Shown piece by piece: positions 15,444 through 23,452 of a stretch of DNA of 64,000 nt; position 1 is the stretch's first letter, and every line of letters begins with the position of its first letter. A program made the position numbers and the translations under genes. The stretch lies in IMG/VR virus record IMGVR_UViG_3300009034_000002, positions 1 through 64,000 of that record; one strand, given 5' to 3'. The DNA is from a virus. Below the pieces are notes generated by a model. It searched no databases, was not told the origin of the DNA, and worked only from the letters and a program-made list of their open reading frames with translations.

Positions 15444-15695
15444 TTAATCAATACAAACAATACGACGACGTGATTCTTCAGCTTCCCTAACGCTTTCATT
15501 ATGTTTATGATGTTCATACATCCGATTAGTATGATCTTTTTCTTCCTTAAGTAAGTGTTTAAGTGCGCTTATTCTCTGTTCAAGTTGTAAACATCGTTTA
15601 TCTTTTTCTTCCTTAAGTAAGTGTTTAAGTTCTCTTATTCTCTGTTCAAGCTTTAAACAACGTTTACAATTACTGTCTTTCATATCCATTACCAC
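15444..15695 (-). CDS. Short coiled-coil protein with internal duplication
   Basis: An 83-residue protein made almost wholly of coiled coil. Two 22-residue units (KCLKLEQRIRELKHLLKEE-like, then CLQLEQRISALKHLLKEE) follow each other, encoded by a 66-bp tandem DNA repeat. Each unit starts with Cys, which could cross-link partners. Its ATG overlaps the end of the upstream glycosyltransferase gene by 7 nt. A structural or assembly role is possible; nothing more can be said. Confidence 0.55.
   Translation of the reverse strand: MVMDMKDSNCKRCLKLEQRIRELKHLLKEEKDKRCLQLEQRISALKHLLKEEKDHTNRMYEHHKHNESVREAEESRRRIVCID
15535..15666 (+). repeat. 66-bp tandem duplication (2 copies)
   Basis: Two 66-bp copies start at 15535 and 15601 with TCTTTTTCTTCCTTAAGTAA and differ at only a few positions, so this is a recent in-frame duplication of 22 codons within the coiled-coil gene. 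Confidence 0.9.
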
Positions 15696-16924
15696 CTTTC
15701 TAATAAGTAAGACTTTTCTTTCTCAAAGATTAAACATTCATCTTCAACAAACTCTTCCACCTGCTGAACTGACATACGACAAGTAGCATTAACGAAATGT
15801 AAGGTTTTTCCTAAGTACAACGGAATGAGCGAATTAGTAATATCTGTACGACTCATTAAGTCTTTCTTGTAAGCAATGGCAAAATCAAACAATATTTTTG
15901 CCCACAAGGTTGTTGGGAAATTAAAACGCTTAAGAAGCCCCTTTATCTTTAATAACTCATTATAATTGTTGGAATCAATCACCGTCGACCAAGTGTTCTC
16001 GAAATCGGCAAACCCTTGAACAAACTTCTTGAGTAAAATTTCCTTATCTACCTTCACAACAGGGGGCCGTTCAATTTGGCCAAGTCCAAAACCAAAGATG
16101 GGCGTTGGCTTACTGGATTTAACCTGTTTCCAAACGTCCTCAAAGTGAGTCATTAAATTAAAAAGCGTTCCTACCACCTCTTGGAACATAGCGCCTAAAT
16201 GCAAGCCTGGATCCTTTGTATTATGAATCTTTGGTCTGCCTAAGAAAGTTTGACAAACTTTTGCCCCTTTGTTAATAGCTAATGTGGTCATCCAAATATC
16301 AATTCCAAACTTTGAAACTCTTTCATTCCAACATCCCACCGAATGATCATCCAATCGGCACTCATTTACAAAGGCTTTAACAAGGTTCCCTGAGAAACCG
16401 AAGTCGCCAGCAATAGGTTGTCTGACTCTCATTCCATATAACATTCGAGTTAACGGATAAGCAAGGTTATTTGTAATTGTGCCATCATACTTATGTCTAA
16501 CATAAATTGGTATAACATAATCAAAACCGGAAAATAGTGGTCCACCTAAGTATTGTATCCACCTGGGCATAATGCTCATTAGATCTGCATCAATCACAAT
16601 TACAGCCTTAGCCTGTAACATATGTGCTTGAAAAAATAAGTTCTTCAGATTTATTCCTTTACCTTTAACCCCGGACTTTGTTGATAGATAAATCTTGGGG
16701 GTCTTTGTAGCTACTTTCAAGAACACGTCCTTAGTATTATCAAGCGAACAGTTATCACAGTTAATAATAACAGCAGATTTGTCACCAAAGAATCTAACTA
16801 GGCCATCATCCACTCGTTTGGTTGGAAACCCTATTTTGTCAGCCTCATTAAATGAAGGTATGCCAACAACCAACTCAGCACATTCAATACCACTTGGATT
16901 TTCAATGTAATCCATATCATTCAT
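15689..16924 (-). CDS. GT-A glycosyltransferase, glucosylglycerate-synthase-like
   Basis: A 411-residue soluble GT-A enzyme. Visible elements are GIPSFNEADKIG, IINCDNCSLDNT, the metal-binding VIDADLMSI and the highly characteristic RHKYDGTITNNLAYPL followed by VRQPIAGDFGFS. These last motifs are typical of glucosyl-/mannosylglycerate synthase relatives, which join a sugar nucleotide to glycerate or 3-phosphoglycerate to make compatible solutes or polysaccharide precursors. The C-terminal 150 residues are helical. It is separated from the main island by the hldE1-rnhB segment. The acceptor is not readable; a role in glycan priming or osmolyte production is inference. Confidence 0.75.
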   Translation of the reverse strand: MNDMDYIENPSGIECAELVVGIPSFNEADKIGFPTKRVDDGLVRFFGDKSAVIINCDNCSLDNTKDVFLKVATKTPKIYLSTKSGVKGKGINLKNLFFQAHMLQAKAVIVIDADLMSIMPRWIQYLGGPLFSGFDYVIPIYVRHKYDGTITNNLAYPLTRMLYGMRVRQPIAGDFGFSGNLVKAFVNECRLDDHSVGCWNERVSKFGIDIWMTTLAINKGAKVCQTFLGRPKIHNTKDPGLHLGAMFQEVVGTLFNLMTHFEDVWKQVKSSKPTPIFGFGLGQIERPPVVKVDKEILLKKFVQGFADFENTWSTVIDSNNYNELLKIKGLLKRFNFPTTLWAKILFDFAIAYKKDLMSRTDITNSLIPLYLGKTLHFVNATCRMSVQQVEEFVEDECLIFEKEKSYLLERW

Positions 16925-16940
16925 GTCAGTTCACCTCAAC

Positions 16941-17093
16941 TTAAAGGAACCATTTAATAAATTTAACCGCATAGTAAAAAATACAGCAACAGGTTACAAA
17001 AGCGGCAGAAAGAAGACAAACAAACTTAAAGACCAATCGTGGATCCGATTTACATAACTCTTTATATCTTCTTTCCTCCTCAGACTTTTTCAC
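16941..17093 (-). CDS. Small membrane protein, 50 aa, GTG start
   Basis: A 50-codon frame starting with GTG just after the preceding stop. A charged N-terminus (KKSEEERRYKELCKS) precedes one transmembrane segment (FKFVCLLSAAFVTCCCIFYY) and a short basic tail. The ribosome site (AGGAA) is weak. It fills the gap before the glycosyltransferase gene. Function unknown. Confidence 0.4.
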   Translation of the reverse strand: MKKSEEERRYKELCKSDPRLVFKFVCLLSAAFVTCCCIFYYAVKFIKWFL

Positions 17094-17096
17094 TTC

Positions 17097-17327
17097 CTAT
17101 GGTACCTTCCAAACGCTTGTGTCAATACAATGTGCACCATACTCAATCAAGTTCATTACAAAAATTTGACATAGCCAACTATCGTCACAATGTTTACACT
17201 TCTCTAAGCCAATTAAATCTTCCGATTCTATCATATATTTGACGCACTCAGTAAAGCAATCTTTTTTTTCCAAAAACGACTCCAGGCCTTGCTTCAAACA
17301 ATATCTTCTAAATTCCTTACCTTCCAT
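17097..17327 (-). CDS. Cys-rich hypothetical protein, 76 aa
   Basis: Unrecognised helical protein with seven cysteines, including KCKHCDDSWLC, suggesting one zinc site. It ends in TAG 3 nt before the next GTG start. Function unknown. Confidence 0.5.
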   Translation of the reverse strand: MEGKEFRRYCLKQGLESFLEKKDCFTECVKYMIESEDLIGLEKCKHCDDSWLCQIFVMNLIEYGAHCIDTSVWKVP

Positions 17328-17362
17328 ATGTCACACACCCCCGTCTGACAAAGTGAAATGAC

Positions 17363-17608
17363 CTACCAGCCATGAAATTCCTCCAAAGGGTTGTCACGTT
17401 TAAACTCTTTCCCTTTGGTATGAGACTTTTTCTTAAGCACTACTAAGATACAATAATTGATACTACCACAAGATAACATACATCTGTCGAAACGTAAAGC
17501 CACAATATTCCAATCACTTTTTAATTTAGCCAATTCAGACGCTGCAATACCCGGTACTGTAGATTCAATTATACGTATATCATCAAAAGCAAAACCGTCA
17601 CTGGACAT
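17363..17608 (-). CDS. Hypothetical protein, 81 aa
   Basis: The start at 17608 (MSSDGFAFDD) has GGGGG 6 nt upstream; an open frame extends to 17638. The product is mixed alpha/beta with a lysine-rich C-terminus. It lies between hldE1 and a Cys-rich gene. Not recognised. Confidence 0.5.
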   Translation of the reverse strand: MSSDGFAFDDIRIIESTVPGIAASELAKLKSDWNIVALRFDRCMLSCGSINYCILVVLKKKSHTKGKEFKRDNPLEEFHGW

Positions 17609-17664
17609 AAAGAACCCCCTGATTATACTAATATGCAAATAAAAAAACTTGACTGAATAGACAA

Positions 17665-18618
17665 TTAACCTACGGGTTTGAATCGTTGGTGCTCTAATGC
17701 TTCCTCTAATTCATTTTGAAACACAACAGACGTCATACCTTTCAATACCGCCAAACTACCAGCCACAACTGCAATCTTAGTGGCATCACTTAAACTCTTT
17801 CCTGAGCCAATACTCAAAGCTAATGCAGCAACAACAACATCACCTGCGCCACAAACGTTTGTAACCTCACTTGTAATAGATGGAAAATGTTTCGGATTGA
17901 AATTTGATTTCTCATGTAGATACAAACCATCCGCATTTGCCTTGACAATAACAGCATCTAAACCCAACATTTCAATCAGAGCTTTCGGATTTGAAAACCC
18001 TTCAGAACAGGCAACAGTCAACTCTTTCCGATTCGGTGTCAACAAGTTAGCATTGGCATATTTGCTAAACTCAACTTTAGGGTCCACAATTACAAAATTG
18101 TTATTTCGTCTTGCACGCGTTGATGTATTAAAGCAGACATCTCTTGTGACTACGCCTTTGGCATAATCCGACACAACTACAATACCATCATTTATCATGT
18201 AATCCTCAACGCGTTGCAACATTTGTTCCTCTTCCGCTTCGGTCAGTACGCCGGGACTCTCTTGATCAACACGGAGCAGTTGTTGCTGACGTGCTACAAA
18301 TCTTAACTTACGGGTGGTCTTTCTGGTTGGACTGATAACACATCGGTCTACAATTTCACCATCATTTAGTAAACCTTTTAAAAGTTCTCCGTCGTCATCC
18401 GGACCCCTTAATCCAATCAGTTCAACTGACTCCGCACCAAGAGATATTAAATTTGCAGCAACATTTGCAGCTCCACCTAACATATAAAGTTGTGACTTTT
18501 CCCGGAAGACGGGCACCGGCGCTTCGGGAGAAATTCGATTCACTAATCCAAACGCCCAATGATCCAACATACAATCTCCAAGACACAACACTTTAATATT
18601 TTTCCTAAACAAACTCAT
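17665..18618 (-). CDS. hldE1: D-glycero-beta-D-manno-heptose 7-phosphate kinase (HldE domain I)
   Basis: A 317-residue PfkB-family kinase matching the N-terminal half of HldE/RfaE: GDCMLDHWAFG, RISPEAPVPVF, LGGAANVAANL, VVVSDYAKGVV and the catalytic loop VCGAGDVVVAA with the Asp base (the family usually has T-G-A-G-D). It phosphorylates heptose 7-phosphate at C1, giving the bisphosphate that is later converted to ADP-heptose. The adenylyltransferase partner is encoded at 9241-9726. It lies 14 nt after rnhB in the same operon. A phage copy suggests boosted or altered ADP-heptose supply for the nearby glycosyltransferases. Full length; no defect seen. Confidence 0.92.
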   Translation of the reverse strand: MSLFRKNIKVLCLGDCMLDHWAFGLVNRISPEAPVPVFREKSQLYMLGGAANVAANLISLGAESVELIGLRGPDDDGELLKGLLNDGEIVDRCVISPTRKTTRKLRFVARQQQLLRVDQESPGVLTEAEEEQMLQRVEDYMINDGIVVVSDYAKGVVTRDVCFNTSTRARRNNNFVIVDPKVEFSKYANANLLTPNRKELTVACSEGFSNPKALIEMLGLDAVIVKANADGLYLHEKSNFNPKHFPSITSEVTNVCGAGDVVVAALALSIGSGKSLSDATKIAVVAGSLAVLKGMTSVVFQNELEEALEHQRFKPVG

Positions 18619-18632
18619 AACTTATACCTCCC

Positions 18633-19262
18633 TTATCCTCTATAACCAAGTTTCTTTAACGTTTTCCAACTCTTACGCACAAAGTAGGGTAAAGGCTTAC
18701 CCATGTTTATTTGATCCTGTAGCCACGTCCTAGTCAATGGACTGGAAGGATAACCAGAGCCAAAGTCACCATAACGTTTATGTAGGTTTTCAACAATTGA
18801 ATCGCGCGTTGTCTTTGCAAGGATAGAAGCGGCAGAAACAACAGGATACGTGTTATCAGCGTTACTTTCAGCAACAATTTCCACATCAATATCAGACGGA
18901 AATAAAGATTCAAGCACGATCTTAAACCTTTTCGGATTGCCAGGAGCATCGATAAAGACTTTATCGGGTCTTAAAAAATAAATTATGCTTGACATAATCT
19001 GGGCTTCAAGTAAGTCCAACTGATGTTGTCTTACGAAATTATCAATCACAACAGGCCACACTGGTAGTATAATACTACCATCAGCAATCAATTCAATTTC
19101 TCCCCGCAAACTAGTTCTTCGTTTACGTGATAGTCGTTTTGAATCCCGGACGCCAAGTTTAACTAACTTTGATTCATCTTTAATATTTAAAAATACTCCA
19201 GACACGACTAACGGACCCAATACTGGACCACGTCCCGCTTCATCAATACCGCATATAATCAT
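18633..19262 (-). CDS. rnhB: Ribonuclease HII, archaeal-type
   Basis: A 209-residue RNase HII. The first catalytic acidic pair lies in GIDEAGRGPVLGPLVVSG, followed by LGVRDSKRLS, a third Asp in FIDAPGN, and YPVVSAASILAKTTRD. It cleaves RNA in RNA-DNA hybrids and at single ribonucleotides, for example when primers are removed. The motifs GDFGSGYPSSPLT and FVRKSWKTL near the end are the pattern of archaeal enzymes rather than the usual bacterial RnhB, so the gene was probably acquired from another lineage. It overlaps the upstream gene by 4 nt (ATGA). Confidence 0.92.
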   Translation of the reverse strand: MIICGIDEAGRGPVLGPLVVSGVFLNIKDESKLVKLGVRDSKRLSRKRRTSLRGEIELIADGSIILPVWPVVIDNFVRQHQLDLLEAQIMSSIIYFLRPDKVFIDAPGNPKRFKIVLESLFPSDIDVEIVAESNADNTYPVVSAASILAKTTRDSIVENLHKRYGDFGSGYPSSPLTRTWLQDQINMGKPLPYFVRKSWKTLKKLGYRG

Positions 19263-19612
19263 TTTTGGTGTCCTTTCTTGTACCTATCAGGTACTTTTCT
19301 TTCAGAAATGCCCCGATTAATTTTTGCACAAAAGTTATTATAAGTATCCTTATAAACCCACGCGTCATCAAATCCATACATTTCTAAGAAAGATTTCACC
19401 TTATTGTAGTTTGAACACATTACCTTCCAGAAAAATTGAACATGTTTGGGAGGTACTTTGTCAAACCAGGCATAAATACTTAAGTTACCTTGTGAAGCAA
19501 ACCGGACGGAATCTTCAAATTGAGCAAACTTAAAATACTTTACTTTTGCCCATTTAGAACATTTACTATCTGGTTTAGTTGTAATAATGTTTGAATCTTC
19601 TTTATCAGTCAT
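19259..19612 (-). CDS. Hypothetical protein, 117 aa
   Basis: Unrecognised, aromatic-rich protein (KYFKFAQFEDSVRFASQG, YAWFDKVPP, WVYKDTYNNF). Its stop overlaps the start of rnhB. It may be a small alpha/beta protein; no motif was found. Confidence 0.55.
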   Translation of the reverse strand: MTDKEDSNIITTKPDSKCSKWAKVKYFKFAQFEDSVRFASQGNLSIYAWFDKVPPKHVQFFWKVMCSNYNKVKSFLEMYGFDDAWVYKDTYNNFCAKINRGISERKVPDRYKKGHQK

Positions 19613-19662
19613 AAAATTAACCTTATAATTTCAGGGACTTCAAACTTGGAAAGTTTATACAC

Positions 19663-19890
19663 TTAGCCCCTACCCGTCACTTGCCTATTTGGTAAACCGG
19701 GTGACAAGACCGAAATAAGACGTTTCTGGAAGTACAACACTGATAACAACACAGAAATTATCATGTCGTCTTTGTCAAAATCCTGCCCACCTGAACAAAC
19801 ATGCTGCATAGCTTCCTCATATTCAGCATTCATTAATCTCCCACATCGCCAGCATCTAACCTTCTGTGTTGAAAAGCTTTTGGGTGCCAT
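19663..19890 (-). CDS. Zinc-ribbon-like small protein, 75 aa
   Basis: The N-terminus has VRCWRCGRLM (CxxC) and, about 17 residues later, MQHVCSG, a zinc-ribbon-like arrangement. A hydrophobic segment (MIISVLLSVLYF) follows, then a basic tail. GGAGG precedes the ATG. Function unknown. Confidence 0.5.
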   Translation of the reverse strand: MAPKSFSTQKVRCWRCGRLMNAEYEEAMQHVCSGGQDFDKDDMIISVLLSVLYFQKRLISVLSPGLPNRQVTGRG

Positions 19891-19921
19891 AAACTTATCC
19901 TCCTTATGTGCAAACCTTTTT

Positions 19922-22210
19922 CTATGCTTCCATCAGTCTTGACAATTGATCAATCAACATTTTAAGTGACGTCCTCAGAGGGTGTCCCTCTGGCAACATG
20001 TCAATTGTAACTTCGAAGTATTGTCTACTTAACCTTAAGTAATAAAAGCCCAGCTCTTTGGCGGGGGCGTAAAATTGAGACTCCAAGCCTAATGCTTTCT
20101 TTAATAACTTCTCCGCTTCCGGGTCAAGCGAATTTTGTTCAATTAAATGTACGGCCATGGAAAACCAAGGACGTGGATCCTTGGGAGACTTTTCGGCCAT
20201 TTTCTGATACATGGACCAATAGTGATCAAGTTTCTTCCCAACGTCCACCTTCGGCTTGAGATATCCAAAATGATCCACCACCGTTCTTGATCGATGCACA
20301 TCCAAATTCAACTTATGCGCGCAGTAGTCAACTGTTTCATGAACGTGGCCAGTATATTCCATCTTTTGTGGATTCCTCATGAGCCTAATTGTTTCCGAAA
20401 AGGATGGCTTACTTGCTTGAGGTATCCAATTGTGTACACTGAAACAGAAACAATCTACGTGTGGATTATCCAATTGTCGATTCAATATTCTTAAATCGTG
20501 TATCCGTTCGTCGATATCAAGATGCTGAAACCATGGAGTTGAAACCTCCTTAAGAATTTTATTACGACAAACGTCAAAGCCATCATCAATTGATCCAGTT
20601 AAAATCCTTACATTGTATAATTGTGCTAACTCGATGGAGCCATCTGTACTTCCCGTATCTAACAGAATAACTTCGTCAAAGAAAGCAGACGCAATTTTTA
20701 AATATTCATCAAGGATGCCAACTTCATTTTTCATTACCGATCCAACAGTACATTGAGCATCTTCCGAGAAGTGTGAAATTTTAACATCTGTATCAATCAA
20801 GAACTTGTAATCTTTATCTCCCGCCAACATTGGATCAGGATTTGGATCGAGCTTTGTATAAAAGTCAAATTTCTTCCTCCTCATTTCCTCGGTCAAGTAT
20901 CCAAAATGTTTAATTCTAATTGAACTTTGTGCATGATACTCAATAGGATAATAAGGCACATTTCCTACGTGTATCTTTGTATTCTTGTGACCTCGGTCCT
21001 TCCACCAATCAATTTTACATCCTTTATACACTTTACAAATACGAGGCATATCTGCAAAACCAAAGTGCTTATCGGTTCGATAGTTATTTTCATCATTCCA
21101 CATTGTATAATACTGTAACCTTAAACAAAGCGTCTCCGGCGAAAGTTTCCTTAACATCTGTTCAATATACATTCGGTCAACCTTATCCTCAGGAATTTCA
21201 TCTGCATCTATCGACCATAACCAATTGCAACTATGCTGAATAGTAGCCAAATCAACCAAATCCTGCCGTTGATCAAGTTCATCTTTCCTTTCCTTATCCT
21301 TATAGTAGATAATATTATCATATCTCCGGAGGACCAAGGTGATATCTAATGGAGAATCATCATCCAAGATAAATATCCAATCTCCAATTTGTGACATCTT
21401 TTTAATCGATTTGTCAAACAACTTCAACTCATCTTGGTCTTCAATCCTGACGCGGTACATAACACCTAATACTAAAGGTTCTTCTTTAACCTTCTGTCTC
21501 CAACGTTTTAAAAACGGAATTCTTGAACTACCACCAATCATATCCCACTGTGGTGGCAATGCCACACCGCGCCTAAACACATATCCATCGGAACATACGT
21601 AGGAATGGAAACCAGCAAGGTATAAACGTAAAATGAAATCCACATCCTCAACACCTTCATAAAGTTCTTCAACGAAACCGTTAACAGCATCAAAAGCTGA
21701 CTTCTTAACAAACATACAAAAACTGGTTAAGTAACCCACTTCCCAAAAACGAGGAAAGCCCTTTGAATGTAGCTTGTCCTGAACCGATTGCACATTATCT
21801 GCAGTTGCACCTCTCAAATCAAGTCGTTGCTGACCAGGTACGTTGTTGCACAACGGTCCTATTGCTCCAACGGGAGCACGTAGCTGCAAACCGACGTCTT
21901 CAATAGCCATTTCCAATTGTTCAACAATGCCGCTAGGAAGTACAATATCATCAGCAAGAAACAAAATGTATTCGCCTTGTGCCTCTTTCGCACCGGCATT
22001 ACAAGCTCCAGCCCTATTAAGGTTGGTTGCTTTTATAACCTTACCATCCGGAAGTGTGCTTACAAGTGTTTCAATAACCTTAACATTGTCAGGAGTACAA
22101 TCAGCACAAACTACAATAACCTCCGCGGATGTAGACTTTAAACTCTCCAAACACTGAGTTAAGTGTGAAACGTTGTTACATGTTGGAACTACAATCGACG
22201 TTTGATTCAT
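19922..22210 (-). CDS. Multidomain glycosyltransferase (two or three GT-A domains plus TPR-like tail)
   Basis: A 762-residue fusion. Residues 1-215 are a family 2 domain (SIVVPTCNN, NRAGACNAGA, LFLADDIVLP, EGVEDVDFILRL). Residues about 235-470 form a second GT-A-like domain with WIFILDDDSP and SIDADEIPED. Residues about 485-640 resemble SunS/LgtF-type enzymes (GSVMKNEVGILDEYL, LLDTGSTDGS, HLDIDERI). The last 90 residues are helical and TPR-like. Such fusions build short glycans by successive transfers in the cytoplasm. It is the last large gene of the glycan island. Sugar donors and acceptor are unknown. Confidence 0.85.
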   Translation of the reverse strand: MNQTSIVVPTCNNVSHLTQCLESLKSTSAEVIVVCADCTPDNVKVIETLVSTLPDGKVIKATNLNRAGACNAGAKEAQGEYILFLADDIVLPSGIVEQLEMAIEDVGLQLRAPVGAIGPLCNNVPGQQRLDLRGATADNVQSVQDKLHSKGFPRFWEVGYLTSFCMFVKKSAFDAVNGFVEELYEGVEDVDFILRLYLAGFHSYVCSDGYVFRRGVALPPQWDMIGGSSRIPFLKRWRQKVKEEPLVLGVMYRVRIEDQDELKLFDKSIKKMSQIGDWIFILDDDSPLDITLVLRRYDNIIYYKDKERKDELDQRQDLVDLATIQHSCNWLWSIDADEIPEDKVDRMYIEQMLRKLSPETLCLRLQYYTMWNDENNYRTDKHFGFADMPRICKVYKGCKIDWWKDRGHKNTKIHVGNVPYYPIEYHAQSSIRIKHFGYLTEEMRRKKFDFYTKLDPNPDPMLAGDKDYKFLIDTDVKISHFSEDAQCTVGSVMKNEVGILDEYLKIASAFFDEVILLDTGSTDGSIELAQLYNVRILTGSIDDGFDVCRNKILKEVSTPWFQHLDIDERIHDLRILNRQLDNPHVDCFCFSVHNWIPQASKPSFSETIRLMRNPQKMEYTGHVHETVDYCAHKLNLDVHRSRTVVDHFGYLKPKVDVGKKLDHYWSMYQKMAEKSPKDPRPWFSMAVHLIEQNSLDPEAEKLLKKALGLESQFYAPAKELGFYYLRLSRQYFEVTIDMLPEGHPLRTSLKMLIDQLSRLMEA

Positions 22211-22222
22211 ATTACATCCCCC

Positions 22223-22465
22223 TTAGTCTTGATAGTCCGTAGGGTGTTCTATAACTTCCAACACCACACGTTTCTTGAAAATTTTCATGATTTGTTTTTC
22301 GGGATTTCTAGCCGCCCAACTGCCAAGAGTACTTAACGAGTCGAATACATAGTAACACTGTTCCGAACCTGAACACTTATAGTATACCAAGTACTCCCAT
22401 GTACTCAGGGGCCAGAAAACAAACATCCAGCATAGAAGTAAAGAGATTAAAAGGTTCTTAATCAT
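22223..22465 (-). CDS. Hypothetical membrane or exported protein, 80 aa
   Basis: The N-terminus (MIKNLLISLLLCWMFVFWPL) is a signal peptide or anchor. The following 60 residues contain two cysteines (YKCSGSEQCYY) that could form a disulfide outside the cytoplasm, and a basic region. It sits between the DUF4031 gene and the large glycosyltransferase gene. Not recognised. Confidence 0.5.
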   Translation of the reverse strand: MIKNLLISLLLCWMFVFWPLSTWEYLVYYKCSGSEQCYYVFDSLSTLGSWAARNPEKQIMKIFKKRVVLEVIEHPTDYQD

Positions 22466-22479
22466 TTTTTCCTCCTTGT

Positions 22480-22707
22480 CTATAGGTTCTTTGCTTTTTT
22501 GATCACTTCGTAAAGTTCTTTTCTTGTGGAAATCATCTGTGGATGTTCTGCCAAGACCAATTTAACCATCTTGCCAAACACATCGTAATGTGGAATTCTT
22601 TTTGCTTGAAACCACACTCGTTTCAAACCAACACGTTGTGCAAACGCATGTAACTCGTTTAAACTTTCATCAGATAAAAGGTGGATACCATCAAAATAAA
22701 TTGACAT
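22480..22707 (-). CDS. DUF4031 family protein
   Basis: About 75 residues that match the small DUF4031 family: IYFDGIHLLSDESLNELHAF, then GLKRVWFQAKRIPHYDVF and a final helix with a VLAEHP segment. The family's function is unknown; it is common in phages and bacteria. I use the ATG at 22707 because conserved sequence starts there; a GTG at 22722 is also in frame. No good ribosome site is seen and the gene follows a promoter-like region. Confidence 0.75.
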   Translation of the reverse strand: MSIYFDGIHLLSDESLNELHAFAQRVGLKRVWFQAKRIPHYDVFGKMVKLVLAEHPQMISTRKELYEVIKKAKNL

Positions 22708-22722
22708 ATATTGTATTGTCAC

Positions 22723-22858
22723 TAACTTATTAGTAGTTTATACTTGGATTATGTACCCTAAATTAGTACTGTAGTGGAATTTAAACTAGTTTTTTTAGTC
22801 TACCTTTATGGTAGAGTTAATTTTAACACTCTATAGCTAGTTTAAACTCTTCTGATAA
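22723..22858. repeat. Nested inverted repeats in 145-nt gap
   Basis: The gap contains several short inverted repeats: CTAGTTTAAAC against CTAGTTTAAAT about 50 nt apart, GAGTTAA with TTAACACTC, and TCTACC-TTTAT-GGTAGA. They could form hairpins that end the upstream transcript or serve as a regulator site. No strong U-run follows on the minus strand. Confidence 0.4.
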
Positions 22859-22867
22859 ATTTGTCAA
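22839..22867 (-). promoter_or_regulatory. Candidate sigma70-type promoter
   Basis: TTGACA (22862-22867) is separated by 17 nt from TAAACT (22839-22844), on the minus strand, right after a methyltransferase stop codon and in one of the few non-coding gaps (145 nt). It would transcribe the DUF4031 gene, the large glycosyltransferase and the genes beyond. Confidence 0.45.
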
Positions 22868-23452
22868 TTACTTTTTACAACATAATTTGGAAAATGCCAA
22901 TAACTTCCTTTTGTAAACGTAGCGTGTACCTCCATCGTGCCACAGCTGATAGTCTAATTTGAAAGTTGGAGAACCAAATACCGAAACTGCGTATGAAAAC
23001 TCAACATCATTCATATCTACTAAAAGAATTCCATCCATTTCCAAACGTTCTTCGACCATCCCTTTCAAGAACGAATCGACAAACAAACCTTTTACCAATC
23101 CTAATATTAAGATCACATTGAATGTATAATGTTCAAAATTGCAATCTTCAATTCGGCCGACATTAATCCTTACTGAACTATCCAAAAGTGCTGAGTAACT
23201 ACATATAAATTGTTTTGCCGCGGTTTTTGATACATCGTTGTACATATAAAGTTTGACGTCAGATTTAATAAGTGGAAGTATTGCCCCGGTACCTCCGGCA
23301 ACATCCAAAACACGTAAAGGCTTTTTACAAACCCTGTTAATGAAAAAGTGGCACAAGTTAAACTTAATAGTAACAAAATCTGTTTTCAAATAGTCATATG
23401 CACCTCCAGACCACATCCTCTCCTGTGCCTTTACGTCACGCCACATTTTCAT
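22868..23452 (-). CDS. Class I SAM-dependent methyltransferase
   Basis: A 194-residue Rossmann methyltransferase: VLDVAGGTGAILPLI is motif I, MYNDVSKTA the acidic loop after strand 2, and ILLVDMNDVEF a later strand. It probably methylates a sugar or nucleotide-sugar, given its place in a row of glycosyltransferase and methyltransferase genes. Its ATG overlaps the stop of the upstream methyltransferase (ATGA). Substrate unknown. Confidence 0.75.
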   Translation of the reverse strand: MKMWRDVKAQERMWSGGAYDYLKTDFVTIKFNLCHFFINRVCKKPLRVLDVAGGTGAILPLIKSDVKLYMYNDVSKTAAKQFICSYSALLDSSVRINVGRIEDCNFEHYTFNVILILGLVKGLFVDSFLKGMVEERLEMDGILLVDMNDVEFSYAVSVFGSPTFKLDYQLWHDGGTRYVYKRKLLAFSKLCCKK

